The translations under genes were made by a program, and so were the position numbers. From NCBI GenBank assembly GCA_902806575.1, contig CADCXD010000005.1, positions 744,001 to 808,000 on the forward strand: DNA of 64,000 bases, written 5' to 3'. Numbering within the stretch: position 1 is the first letter of the stretch; every line of letters starts with the position of its first letter. The notes under the pieces were generated by a model, which was not told where the DNA came from, ran no database searches, and saw nothing but the letters and a program-made list of their open reading frames with translations. This document shows, one piece after another, positions 25,412-35,781 of the stretch. Source of the stretch: Jackrogersella multiformis (lineage: Eukaryota; Ascomycota; Sordariomycetes; Xylariales; Hypoxylaceae).

Positions 25412-27235
25412 ATGGATTCTTATTGTTATGTGCCATTCGGTATTGAACCCGCCTGCAACCAATTCCGTATCCTTACCTTGCTACCTGGCTCAAGAGAACA
25501 GCCCGTCGAATGCATTCTAGAGCATGGAGATATAGGCGAGTCACCTCCCTACGAAGCTATCTCCTACGTCTGGGGTGACCCTCGTAACAAAGTCGAGATT
25601 ACGTGTAATGGAAAGCCTTTAGCCATCATCACCAGTCTCGACGTGGTTCTGCGTCATTTCCGCCTCCCGTCAGAGAAGAGAACCCTATGGGTAGACGCAG
25701 TGTGTATAAACCAAAACGACGACGATGAGCGGGGGAGACAGGTTAGTCGTATGAAGGATATATACTCAAAAGCCAGCCAGGTCCTCATATGGCTCGGCGA
25801 GGAGGGAGAAGACAGCGACGTAGGCATCGCGGTAGCCTCAGATATCGCTCATGCCTGCCGTCACTATGTGTCCAGCGGCGGTTCGCTCGAGACCATAAGT
25901 TTCGACGATGAGCTTGTGCAGAAACTCTTCGGGAAGTTTAAGGACAGGGCTGAGTTTCCACGGCTGTCGGCTTTCGCCAAAATCATCCAAAGGCTGTGGT
26001 TTACAAGAGTATGGGTTGTCCAAGAGCTTGCGCTGGCGACACAGGCGACTGTGTTCTGCGGAAACTCGTCCATCAGCTGGGTCGATCTCATGGCTGCCAT
26101 CACAGCCCAAGATTATCTCAACCTGTGGCTTGCCGATCACGAACGTAACGCCTACGTCTTTATCCTGGAAAGGGCTCGCCAGGAATGGAATGCTGGGGTC
26201 AGACGTAGCCTTCTCAGTGTCTTGTTCCGATATCGAATACTCGACGCTACCGATCCTAGAGACAAGATTTTCGGCTTGAGCGCGTTGACCAAAAGCGAGC
26301 TCTCTGGGGTTCAGGCCTTGCAGCCGAACTACAACGTCGGCACTACCGAGTTATATACTGCTGTGGCCAAAGAGATCCTAAAACATTCGTCAGATCTCAA
26401 CTTGCTGTCTGTCCCTCGACGTCTCTCCGGCACTGGTCCTCATAATCTGCCATCTTGGGTGCCCGACTGGACCAATACCCGACTTACTGCACCACTAGGT
26501 CTGGCAAATTATTCCGACATCAATGAACTTGTCTTTTCCGCTGGCGGATCTTCGATGCCTCAAATCGAGTTTGGAGGTACCGATTCAAATTCTCTCGGCG
26601 TTTGTGGCCGTTGCGTAGACCGTATTGCTGCTGTTGGTACAGTACTAAGATTAGAACACCTTCCGCGAACCGATTATCACGGCATTCGCGTGCCGAAGTG
26701 TGCCTTCGTCTTAGACGATTGGTCCCACGTTACCAAGCTGTGGAAATCAAAGTCGTATATCACCGGTGAACCAATCCGCGACGCATTTGTCCAGACGCTA
26801 GTAACCGAATCAACTCATGAGAGTATCGAAATACTGCGCCAGCAGCTGGATATCCTGGAGAGGAATGCCGCAATAGCTAGATGGCTTCGCTTCCTGCGCA
26901 AGCTTTTCCCAGATTGGTTAATAGATAAAGCGGTCTACCTGGCTCACGCCGTACTCTTCTACCATCGAAATGATCAGATGACCCTCGACTTCAGAATCCA
27001 CCTCTCGTCGCTGGCGGACCGCCGAGGATTTAGAACCGATAAAGGCTATATCGGCTTAGGATCTGCTCTGGCGGAAGAAGGTGACGAGATCGCGGTCGTA
27101 AAGGGCGCAAAAGTGCCTCTTATATTGAGGGCGAAAGGCTCGCAATGGACATTGCAAGGCGACTGCTTTGTAAAGGGGATAATGCAGGGCGAAGTTTATC
27201 GCGAAGACGAAACTTCTCAGATGTGGATTATCTGA
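25412..27235 (+). CDS. HET-domain (heterokaryon incompatibility) protein
   Basis: Single-exon gene, 607 aa, starting at the ATG at 25412; the open frame six bases upstream starts only with TTG. Seen: the three HET blocks, PPYEAISYVWGDP (about residues 45-57), RTLWVDAVCINQNDDDERGRQVSRM (90-115, in two adjoining pieces) and RVWVVQELALA (about 200). RILDATDPRDKIFGLSAL follows, then the usual C-terminal block with GYIGLGSALAEEGDEIAV and VKGIMQGEV. HET proteins can trigger cell death on non-self fusion, and many others in the family have no known role. No NACHT, ankyrin or WD40 partner domain is attached, so this is the common stand-alone type. No break is seen. Confidence 0.93.
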   Translation: MDSYCYVPFGIEPACNQFRILTLLPGSREQPVECILEHGDIGESPPYEAISYVWGDPRNKVEITCNGKPLAIITSLDVVLRHFRLPSEKRTLWVDAVCINQNDDDERGRQVSRMKDIYSKASQVLIWLGEEGEDSDVGIAVASDIAHACRHYVSSGGSLETISFDDELVQKLFGKFKDRAEFPRLSAFAKIIQRLWFTRVWVVQELALATQATVFCGNSSISWVDLMAAITAQDYLNLWLADHERNAYVFILERARQEWNAGVRRSLLSVLFRYRILDATDPRDKIFGLSALTKSELSGVQALQPNYNVGTTELYTAVAKEILKHSSDLNLLSVPRRLSGTGPHNLPSWVPDWTNTRLTAPLGLANYSDINELVFSAGGSSMPQIEFGGTDSNSLGVCGRCVDRIAAVGTVLRLEHLPRTDYHGIRVPKCAFVLDDWSHVTKLWKSKSYITGEPIRDAFVQTLVTESTHESIEILRQQLDILERNAAIARWLRFLRKLFPDWLIDKAVYLAHAVLFYHRNDQMTLDFRIHLSSLADRRGFRTDKGYIGLGSALAEEGDEIAVVKGAKVPLILRAKGSQWTLQGDCFVKGIMQGEVYREDETSQMWII

Positions 27236-29064
27236 AGTTCTGTCCCTTTGACTACCTACTGGTGGGTAGACATTCTAATCCTAGCAGCAACCTTGGCTAA
27301 ATTAAACGGCTGTTATATATATCTAGGTCCTAGGATCTTGTATATTGTACGGGAAAGGTTCAAAGAACTCTTAGTTATCACGTATGGCGTATTGATTAGA
27401 AGAAAGCATTGATTGCTATCAACTATGATTTTCTTTTGGGTTGGTCATGGTTAGGTAGGTACATATTTTGGACACAATTGATCTTCCAATCAGACACAAA
27501 TTAACAGCATCCACCATCGTCATGTTCCGGATCTTCGCTCCTTAACCTGTCTTGGCAGATCTTGGTTCCTTGATAGATACCGCACCCGACAAAAATCTAT
27601 ATGACCCCGAATCTCCGATTCATCGAGCATTTTCTGTATCATCCATCATCAATGTCATCTGCTAACCCTGCGGCGGTTGACGATACGTGGGTTAAATCAT
27701 TAAAAGTAGGGTAGATTTGCATGATCTGACTTTTTGAAACGCCTGCCAAGATGCCACTTCAATGAGGGCGTCTCTGCGTAACCCACGATAATGGCGATAG
27801 AGTATGGTATTCCCCCTTTTTACTGGGGATCAAGTTCCTTTTGAAACCTAGAATCTTAACGGTTGCATCTCAGCTCTAGCTATCTCTTTTTTTGTTATTG
27901 TTTTAGGAATATTCATCATAAGATTGGCTCTCCAACCTGACTCATCCTACTACGATGTTAATTGTATGACACAACCTATTCTTACGAAGCAGAAATCGAC
28001 ATACGTACTTAACATATTCCATCTGGTAGAAAATCACCCATTTTCTAGGTATCAAGCCACCAGTTCGTCGTCAGGGGAAGTTGGGGAACATGTCGACAAT
28101 TCGAGATCCCTAGCTAAAACACTCCTTTGTCAGGGCGCTGTCTCAACCCCTGCCGCCTTTCGGACCCCGGCCACGGCCCCGGCCACCATTCCCGAGCGGG
28201 CGTTTGAGCCTCGCCCCAGTGCCCAATGCCCAGGGTGCTAACGTAAAAATCTAAGCTTGCTGGCTCGGCAAACCCCTGTCGTCGCTATCACGAACTGGAC
28301 GGCAAGACCTACCCGTCAAGCCTCAAACCTGCACTAGAATCTGCATAAAGCTCGCTTACCTAACAGGTACCTTCGTCTGTAGTGCACGCATGTACGGCAC
28401 TATGTATGTAGGTATGCGTATGTAAGAGCATCGAGGACTGAGCTAGGCACAGACCCCTGTCGAAACAAGCCTCAAAACTGCAAAATCCATTGCTTTCTAA
28501 CATCCATGGGATCCATAGATGCTTGATGAGATCTGGATACCGCATGGTATGGCACCATGCCTAGCCTATTGTTACCTAGGCTGGGATGGTCTACCACGCA
28601 TCGTGCTTCTTCCTCTCTCCGAACCCCCTTCCGCCCAATTCTCGCCTCTCCTCTCCCTCAGTGACCTGGTGTTTCCTCTCTCGATGGCCTCAACTCCTAA
28701 GCGCCACCTCGACTCCCCGTGATGCTTGTTTGTCCGTTTCGAGACTTTGCTGTCGCTCCTTCTTTACGTTCTCTACAGTGCTTACGCGCCTAATCCATTA
28801 ACCCATCTGATGTTTATTCGGACCGATCCGGTATAATTCTATTTCTCTATCTATCTATCTCTCTCTCTCTCTATCTTCATAATATCGACAGCCTACAATT
28901 CCTGAACCGAAAGTCCTCGGGTTGATCCCGCAGAGTTAGAAACGGCTGGTCTGTTCACCTATTCCGCTCATTTGCCACTCTCGCGTATACTCGGATCCAA
29001 ATATTCGACGAGTGCGTCGCGAAATAGTGAGTGAGAGGTCGTTCGTAGTCCTCACATCCTAAGG
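27236..29064. other. Spacer between HET gene and secreted-protein gene
   Basis: 1.8 kb with no recognisable gene. It contains a CT-rich TATC/TCTC run at about 28848-28875, roughly 190 bp before the next start codon, which is a common feature of fungal promoters and 5' leaders. Confidence 0.55.
28846..28876 (+). promoter_or_regulatory. CT-rich tract upstream of secreted-protein gene
   Basis: TCTA/TCTC pyrimidine tract about 190 bp before the ATG at 29065. Pyrimidine tracts of this kind often lie near transcription starts in filamentous fungi; the role here is inferred from position only. Confidence 0.35.
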
Positions 29065-30416
29065 ATGAGGGCGCCGCATCCAGCGTTCCTATTATGCGTG
29101 CTGAGCTCACTATCGCTCGTTCAGGTATGTACTTACTCACTCACTCCACCCAACCTTTCTGTCGTGGTGGGAATAATAATATTCACATACTCATAGGCCG
29201 GCACGTATCATTACTATGACCAACCTGTGAAGAGAGGGTTCTTGGACCAGCTGCTTAGCAGCCTTGGCGGTGGCAGCAATGGGGATGAGCAAAGACAGGG
29301 CGGGAAGCACGAAAAAGGGCAGAATGGCGCCGTCACCGTAACCGAGACATTAAAGCAGACGATCACGGTGGGAGCCAACACCCTCGGCGGATTCAACGGC
29401 ACGGCGGCGGCGGTCACCCACACAGTAACCGTCACCGAAGTCGCCGCCGGCGCAGCAGGAAATGCATCGTATGTACACCCACCCACCCACTCACCTGCCT
29501 GTATCCCGAACCTCGCCACGACGACGGGCGAGGTCCCTTTCTGGAAAACCAAGTGCTGACGGACCCAAACAGAGGCGCCGCCCAACTGTCATTCGTAACG
29601 ACAACCGTCGAAGGAACCGGCAAGGCGGCAACCGTGACGGAGACGGCCCTCGCCTTGACCGTCACGCAGGTCTCTACCGTCATGCAGGCCACCACGGTCA
29701 TGCAGGTGTCGACGGTAACCATGATGCAGATGATCGCGTGCGGCCAGTCGGTCGGGACTCCCATCCCGGCGGGCCAGGCCTCCGTCGTCGCGTCGTCCGC
29801 CGCTGTCGTGGCTTCGTCCGAGGCGGCTGCCGTGCAGTCGTCTACGGCACTAGCGGCGATTCCTTCTTCTTCTGCGGCGGAGGTCGCGTCGAGCTTGCCT
29901 GCTGTTGAGCCTAGTTCGGCCGTAGTTGTAGCTCCTACCTCTGCCGAAATAGCTCCTACGTCCGTTCAGGTAGCTCCTACATCTGTCCAGGTAGCTCCTA
30001 CATCCGTTCAGGTAGCCCCCACGTCTGTCGAGGTAGCTCCGAGTTCAGCAGCGGCTCCATCCGCAGCCTCAACCACCGCGGAAGCCGTCGCCAGCAGCAG
30101 CATCATCGCGGCCGAGTCCTCGCTCGTCCTCCCGGTCCAGCCTACCAGCGAAGTAGTCTCGGCCGTCTCCTCGCTGAAGCTGCCCGAGGTCGCCTCCCCG
30201 TTGACGACCCCGGCCGCCACGCCCATCGCCACGCCCCTCGCCGCGCAGTCCTCGCTCGTGCTCCCCGTCGTGACGCCCACCGTGACGCCCGCCGCCGCCA
30301 ACAACGCCGCGCCCGCCGTGACCGCGACCTCCTTCCTCGGCGCCAACGAGGGGCCCTCGATCAACCTCAGCGGCCTCGCGCTGACTAACGTGTTGACGCT
30401 GGGAGCGCTCGGCTAA
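29065..30416 (+). CDS. Secreted Ser/Ala/Thr-rich cell-wall-type protein
   Basis: Model: join(29065..29124, 29197..29468, 29573..30416), 391 aa. Exon 1 encodes just the signal peptide (MRAPHPAFLLCVLSSLSLVQ), followed by AGTYHYYDQPVKRG with a Kex2-like KR. The middle is built of TVTVTE-type Thr/Val motifs. The C-terminal half is Ser/Ala/Pro-rich, with about five tandem heptads of the APTSVQV type (29935-30035) before a second Ser/Ala-rich part. The end, INLSGLALTNVLTLGALG, is hydrophobic and could be a weak GPI-attachment signal. Such proteins are usually O-mannosylated wall components; function is otherwise unknown. Both introns have GTATGT donors and matching phases. GC content climbs sharply in the last 350 bases. 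Confidence 0.8.
29935..30040 (+). repeat. In-frame 21-bp repeat encoding APTSVQV heptads
   Basis: Five imperfect copies of a 21-bp unit inside the secreted-protein gene, encoding APTSAEI, three APTSVQV and APTSVEV. Differences are mostly silent third-position changes. Confidence 0.85.
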
Positions 30417-31138
30417 AGCTTCCTTTTATTTTAATTTTCCTCCGGGAATGAGCTTTTTTGAGAACGAGAATGAGGATGATAACGGGAGCTGGAGTAAGGA
30501 TGGGTGGCCGGGAATCAGGATGGGGTAATGCGGTAGGCTGTGCCGTGCTGTGCGTTCTAGAATAGAGAAGAAGAAAAATGCAATACCCCCGATGTATACC
30601 TAATTAATCGCCATCACCCAGCACCGCCAGCAATCTGCAGTGTTTCTTCCCTTCCTGCACTCTTTATTTTTTTGTCATTTTTCTCTTTCGGAAACCATAT
30701 ATACCTACATATACATATACCTACCTAGGTACATATAATGGATATGTACTTAGTAGTAGTAGGTATCGTGATTCTAGTAACCCCTTCTTAGTTAGAGGTA
30801 TTCAGGGGAACAGGGGATTACCGTTTACCACGGAACATTGCCAGGAGCATTGTATATAAAACATTTTTTTCTCTCTCTTCGCTTCTCGAAATCTCGTTGG
30901 GAATAAAATGAGTACCTCTTTAAGAAAATAGCTAGATCAAGGCTGGCCTTGATTTTAAGTCGTGTTCTTGCTACGTGGACGAGTGAATGTGCCTACAGGT
31001 AGGTAAGCGACTGGGGAAGGGGATCAGAGTAATATATGTCTATTATCAGGGTATCTCGGATGAAACCTTTTTTTATACCGAACGCCATTACCGAATATGC
31101 TTGGAAGTCTTTGTAAACGATTTTCTCTTTTCTTCTCG
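30417..31138. other. Convergent spacer, secreted-protein gene / rpp1
   Basis: Short 3'-3' spacer. It contains a TACCTAGGTA-type palindrome near 30720-30735 and AT-rich sequence; nothing else is recognisable. Confidence 0.5.
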
Positions 31139-32128
31139 TCACCGAGGCTGAAGAGGGAGCTCGGCGTCTTTCTTCCTCAGCGCAGCCTTGAGCTTCTTGG
31201 CCTGCCTCTTGCTCATAGGTTGGTCCGCTCCTCCTTCACCCCCCTTGGCAGTCTCGCCCTCTCCATTCTTCCTCTTCCTGTTGTCCTTCAAAGACCCCGT
31301 GTCTTTCCCCTTGCCCTTGCCCTTATCACCCTCATTATCTCTTCCCTTCTCCCCCTCCGCAACCGCGACGATATCAACGACGCCCCTGAACCCGCTCCTC
31401 TTAATCCCCTCGTTAACCACCACCCCCCGCGGATTCGTCCCCAGGGCCTCCGTGCCTCGATCCGTCGGCAGCCCCCACACGGCTAGCAGGTTGACGACGT
31501 CGGCCGGGGCCCGCAGGCCCAGCACGCCGGTCGCCTCGCTGCTGACGACCAGGCCGCGGCCCCGCGTCGCGCGCACCAGCTGCGCGACGTTGCCGGCGAA
31601 GCTGGCGCGGGCGCGGGCGTCGGCGCGCGGGTCCAGCGCGCGCCCGTAGCAGATCTCGAAGCGCAGCCCGCGGCCGACGGCGGCCATGCACGGCTTCGGG
31701 CGCAGGTAGAAGGGCAGGCGCGCGGACAGGTCCAGGGAGATGAGGGACACGTCGGCGGCGCTGACGGTCAGGCACGCCGCCTGGAACGCCTTCTCCGTCT
31801 GCGGCCGCAGCGCCACGATGTCGTACGCCTGCGCCGCCTTGGGCAGCTGCGGGTTCTGCGACGGATCCGAGAGGTTGACGGTCAGGCGGCGGAGGACGGT
31901 GGGGAGGCGCGGTGCGGGTTGGGAGGAGGAGGAGGTGGTGGAGGTGGTGGTGGTGGTTTGGCTGGGGAGCTTGGGGAGGGGGTTGGTGATCTGCGAGGGC
32001 AGGGGCGCGTCGAGGGTGTGGTTCAGCGCGACGACGTTGTACCCGAGCTGCGAGCTGAATCTTAGGGTGCGCTCGAGGTCGGCGGTGCTGGTCGATGGTG
32101 ACCAGACGATGTTGAGGTCGTAAAGCAT
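31139..32128 (-). CDS. rpp1: RNase P/MRP protein subunit Rpp1 (RPP30 family)
   Basis: Protein subunit shared by RNase P (tRNA 5' processing) and RNase MRP (rRNA processing), acting in the nucleus and nucleolus (family knowledge). Single exon, 329 aa. Seen: the family start MLYDLNIVWSPS, GYNVVALNHTL, then LRRLTVNLSD, YDIVALRPQTEKAFQAAC, the core DVSLISLDLSARLPFYLRPK and GLRFEICYGRALDP, and GLVVSSEATGVLGLRAP, all typical of the PHP-like TIM-barrel RPP30 fold. The lysine-rich C-terminal tail ends with SKRQAKKLKAA. A Thr/Ser insertion (TTTTTSTTSSSS) interrupts the N-terminal region. The central part is extremely GC-rich compared with its flanks. No intron is needed. Confidence 0.94.
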   Translation of the reverse strand: MLYDLNIVWSPSTSTADLERTLRFSSQLGYNVVALNHTLDAPLPSQITNPLPKLPSQTTTTTSTTSSSSQPAPRLPTVLRRLTVNLSDPSQNPQLPKAAQAYDIVALRPQTEKAFQAACLTVSAADVSLISLDLSARLPFYLRPKPCMAAVGRGLRFEICYGRALDPRADARARASFAGNVAQLVRATRGRGLVVSSEATGVLGLRAPADVVNLLAVWGLPTDRGTEALGTNPRGVVVNEGIKRSGFRGVVDIVAVAEGEKGRDNEGDKGKGKGKDTGSLKDNRKRKNGEGETAKGGEGGADQPMSKRQAKKLKAALRKKDAELPLQPR

Positions 32129-32882
32129 TTCGTCTGGGGTGTGGGGCTCATTGTGGGAGAGGGTTAGTTGGTGTACATTCTCTCTAATACTGGTGAGGTT
32201 TAGAGTTGGTGGATCGGTTGTAAGACTTCTCGTGATGTTAGGTATTACCTAGGTAAGTATCAAGATATGAGAATCTTAAATTTTATGTCATTGTAACTTT
32301 TGAGCGGTACCCATTCCGCAGCGCAGGCTCCGATAAGATTGATTTAATTGGATACCTAAGGTGCAAGTACATACCTAGGTAGCTATGTACCTAGTATAGG
32401 TGGAGACACTAACAGATGCACTCCAACCGATAAGCCACTATCGATAATGAAATGTGTGCTACCTAGTATGGCTGTAGCTACCTGGGGATATACAAGTACG
32501 TCATTGGTTGAATACCTAGGTACATATTTGATGCCCAGGTGCCGAGCTCTACATATTTAAAGCTGTCACATTCATTTGTCTTGGCTCTTTTCAGCACTGC
32601 CCCAAGGTGACGCGCATCTCGGACGGCGAAGTGAATCTACTCTCTTCAACTAACAATATGGACAAAGAATTACTTCAATTCACAAACTCTTCTATTGAAT
32701 TTTATCATTCTGTTCTTGTATGACGAAAACACCTTCATATCCTTGATAACTCCCCAGTTAACGCCGAATATCTCATCACTGATTATCCTCGTGGGCGCAT
32801 AGACTTTGTTATTTGACAGCATCCATTGTCGCAAGCGACGATACTAGCTCTAGCCACCACCAAATAATTCCAACCGGCCACG
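32129..32882. other. Divergent promoter region, rpp1 / zinc-ribbon gene
   Basis: 750 bp between two 5' ends, with TACCTAGGTA-type palindromes near 32250 and 32360-32400 and at about 32515. No gene seen. Confidence 0.5.
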
Positions 32883-33330
32883 ATGTGTTTCGTATTCACT
32901 TGCGGCGAGCACACCTTCCGAAAGGAGGTCGAGGGCTACGAGGGCGTAACCTGCCAGTGTCATAACTGCGGAAACTGGGCCGGGCATGTCATGAAGAGCA
33001 ATCCCTGGTTCACCTTCTGCTTCGTTGTAAGTTATCTATCTACTTCTACAGCAGCTTGTAGATCCTAAGAGATCCAATGCTAACGCAATATAGCCCGTCG
33101 TTCCGCTCTCCATCCACGGCTACCAAGACATCATCTGCCACATCTGCAATTTCCAGCAGCCGGTAGAAAGCCGACCCGACGTCCAAGCCATGAAGCGCGG
33201 CGAAGGGGGGGATAACATGCCGATGCAGAACCAACCACCTCCCCCGCAACAAGGCATGCCACCCGAGGGATGGGGCCAAGGACAACCTCAAGGACCGCCT
33301 CAGGGTCAGGCGCCTATGAGATACGGATAA
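32883..33330 (+). CDS. Small zinc-ribbon protein
   Basis: Model: join(32883..33026, 33094..33330), 126 aa; GTAAGT donor, CTAAC near the acceptor, phase 0 on both sides. Seen: a cysteine cluster in the first 30 residues (VTCQCHNCGNWAG), a short aromatic-hydrophobic stretch NPWFTFCFVPVVPLSIHGY that crosses the splice, then ICHICNFQQP, giving two C-x2-C knuckles that can form one zinc ribbon. The tail is Pro/Gln/Gly-rich (about 45 residues). This resembles the fungal zinc-ribbon family with a CHNCGN…PWFTFCF…CHIC layout, whose function I do not know. The hydrophobic stretch is too short and kinked by prolines to call a membrane segment. Confidence 0.85.
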
Positions 33331-34169
33331 GCAACGAGAAGATGGGCCTTGGACGTATAAGATTTTGGACGGCGGAAGTTCAATGTTTTGATGGTTGATG
33401 GAGATGGGCGAGAAGATGACAAAAATGTGGTGGTGGTTGCATTGTATCATGTCGCATCAAAAACGGAGTTCAACGGATTTCGCACACTACTATGATATCC
33501 TGCTCAAGGCGTTTTGAGACGAGATGACCAGTGGATGAGACGATGAATTGACTTTCGGATACCTACCAGAGCTTGTTCTATCCGATGAATAACGTACAAT
33601 AGCTTGCTTTAATTCTTTTCTTATTAGATAATGATCATTGACAAATGAGGCTATAATTATTCTACTATTTTCAGACCTAATTTCTAAGTGATGTGTTGAT
33701 TTTTAAAAGTACGAGCAGTCATAAGAAATTACATCCTAGATTGATATTTTGAGATGTCAAAAATATTATATCATGGTATGATTCTCCGAGTGAGTAAGCC
33801 ATCTACAAAATCGCTGTTAGTTTTCAAGTATTATTCGTTTTCATAGGAAAGCAAGCTAGTCATGCCAGAAGCCCAGAGTGTATCTTGAGGTGAGATGACT
33901 AAGGCAGGCTTATTGAATTTCATGATCTTGATCTATATCCACGAATGTCTTGATTATAGTTGACACAGGGGGTGGTCTTCCTCGGGGAAAATATGTATAA
34001 TGGGGACAGCCACTCATAGTACTATTAAATTATGAAGAATGATATTTCATCTACCTACCTACCTGCATACCTAGGTAGGCATATGATGTAACAAGCATGC
34101 ATGACTATATCTAGACTATGAGACGATATCTCGAAAAGTACCATCAATTAGACCGAACCACACTCTTTA
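33331..34169. other. Spacer after zinc-ribbon gene
   Basis: AT-rich 3' region with one TACC palindrome cluster near 34052-34080. No gene seen. Confidence 0.5.
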
Positions 34170-34860
34170 TCAAATGAGATATCTGGTGACAGAGAGTGAG
34201 CTTCTCAAGGGCCAAGTTTTTCTTATAAACAGCCTATTCCGTGCCGGAAACCTACTCGAGGTAAACTTTTACCTTAAGTCTCAACGGCCCGCTTCTTCAT
34301 CAACGAATCCCGCCGGGCAGGTCGGCACCGGGAGTCAGACGGGCCAGGTCCGGCCCCTCGCCCCCACAGCGGAGATTCACGCCGTCAAAGTGACGGGTCA
34401 GGTACGCACTGTCGTCACGATGGGGATGGATCGTACGAATACCCATAGTGTATACGTCAAGTGGCAACCCTCCGCCCTACGCAGCCGGGGACCCAGCGCT
34501 CTGCGGATTCGACGATAACAGTGGGTTAGGCGACTCATACCTACTCGCAGTCTCGAATTTACCCATCAAGTTCGTATCTTCAGTCTGGTCAGTATCAGGA
34601 TCGGTATGGTATAATCAGCAGCTCTACTCGGGGTTTCGATTTCTCACTCAGTTGGGGGGCAACTTTCGTCGCATTACCTCCAAGGGGTATTTTCATATGA
34701 TGCGCAGTATTTGGCCGATCCGACTTACGCAAACCTGGTAAGTTACAATCACACATCGGATTTGTACCTTCAACACGGCATTTCTTCGAGCCAAAAAAGG
34801 TGAGTCTGGGATTTACCCGCACACTGGAGAGAGGAAGCGGATTGACAAGGAGAGGGGATA
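34170..34860 (+). pseudogene. Probable broken gene, frame changes about three times
   Basis: No single frame stays open, but successive pieces look protein-like and follow one another. Around 34290-34440 one frame gives an Arg/Ser/His/Gly-rich stretch. Near 34450 the next frame gives YTSSGNPPPYAAGDPALCGF. Near 34525-34680 a second shift gives the Ser/Tyr/Gln-rich YSQSRIYPSSSYLQSGQYQ and SSTRGFDFSL. From about 34670 a third frame gives FSYDAQYLADPTYANLVSYN and then LYLQHGISSSQKR before a stop. The composition looks like a low-complexity protein tail. I recognise no family. Unannotated introns could explain part of this, but the frame changes do not fall at good GT-AG pairs. The call is inference. 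Confidence 0.4.
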
Positions 34861-35682
34861 GAGAGAGGATTAATTAATACAGATTTTTTGGCGTCTACGT
34901 GAAGACAACTCCTCTTTTCTAGTTAGTACATTATGTTTGCCATTTCAGTTAGTGACTACTAATAAATGTCTACTTCGCTATTAGTTCCGTGGTAGGATAC
35001 AGGAAAACGATCCTGTGCCTTGAGAACTTATACTGACACCTCATTTAGAGTAGAGTATATTTCCTGGTATAAAATAAATCCAAGTTAGCTGTAGGAACAT
35101 GCACTTTCCATGTTATCTAGAACCATTATGCCCCTTTCAGTATTATTGCAAGGTGAATATGCATAGTAAAGTAATATACCAGAGGAAAAGTACGACTGTT
35201 AATTCCTGTCCTCTGAATGTTTGGACGTAAGGCAAGAAGTCGCCTTGACACAAACCTAACGCTCAAGAGCATGCCCTTTGAGTTAGCTACTGTTTTCCTC
35301 TCTGGCCCAGTCTAGTTAATGTTATCAACAAAATTATTGAATTTAACTTCAGAAATTTTGCTTTGGTCGTTAAAGTTGGTGATGTCCAAGATTTAGTTGG
35401 TAAGGTTAACTAACCACCTACCAGACATCAGCCAAACCAATCATATTCCATTGCGCATCTACATAGTAGATTTGCTGCTAGATCGGTACTTGACCATTTT
35501 AGGACTAGTGAAGATGGGGGTACTATCGAATTAACCCACTTAACAGAGCACGTGAGGGCTAGGACATACAATGAACCATCTAACCTAGCTCCCGAAGTGA
35601 GGTATATTACGGGCAATTTCGGTGTGTTCTTTCATCGAAGACCAATCAGTCGTCCAGTAAGGTTGTTGGTTAGGTAATAGCG
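34861..35682. other. AT-rich spacer before tRNA-Leu
   Basis: AT-rich sequence with no recognisable gene or repeat array. Confidence 0.5.
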
Positions 35683-35781
35683 GGCAAGATGGCCGAGTGG
35701 TTATGGCGCTGCGTTCAGGTTTACCTGAATATCAAATTCGCAGTGGAGCAATCCGCGTGGGTTCGAGTCCCACTCTTGTCA
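35683..35781 (+). tRNA. tRNA-Leu(CAG) with an 18-nt intron
   Basis: Folds as a type II tRNA. The acceptor GGCAAGA pairs with TCTTGTC (one G-T), the D stem is GCC/GGC, and the anticodon stem is CTGCG/CGCAG with loop TTCAGGT giving anticodon CAG. There is a variable arm GGA/TCC, the T arm is GTGGG-TTCGAGT-CCCAC, and the discriminator is A at 35781. The intron (35720-35737) sits after the base 3' of the anticodon, the canonical place, and contains CCTGAA, complementary to the anticodon region as tRNA introns usually are. A T5 Pol III stop follows at about 35790. It decodes CTG codons. Confidence 0.95.
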
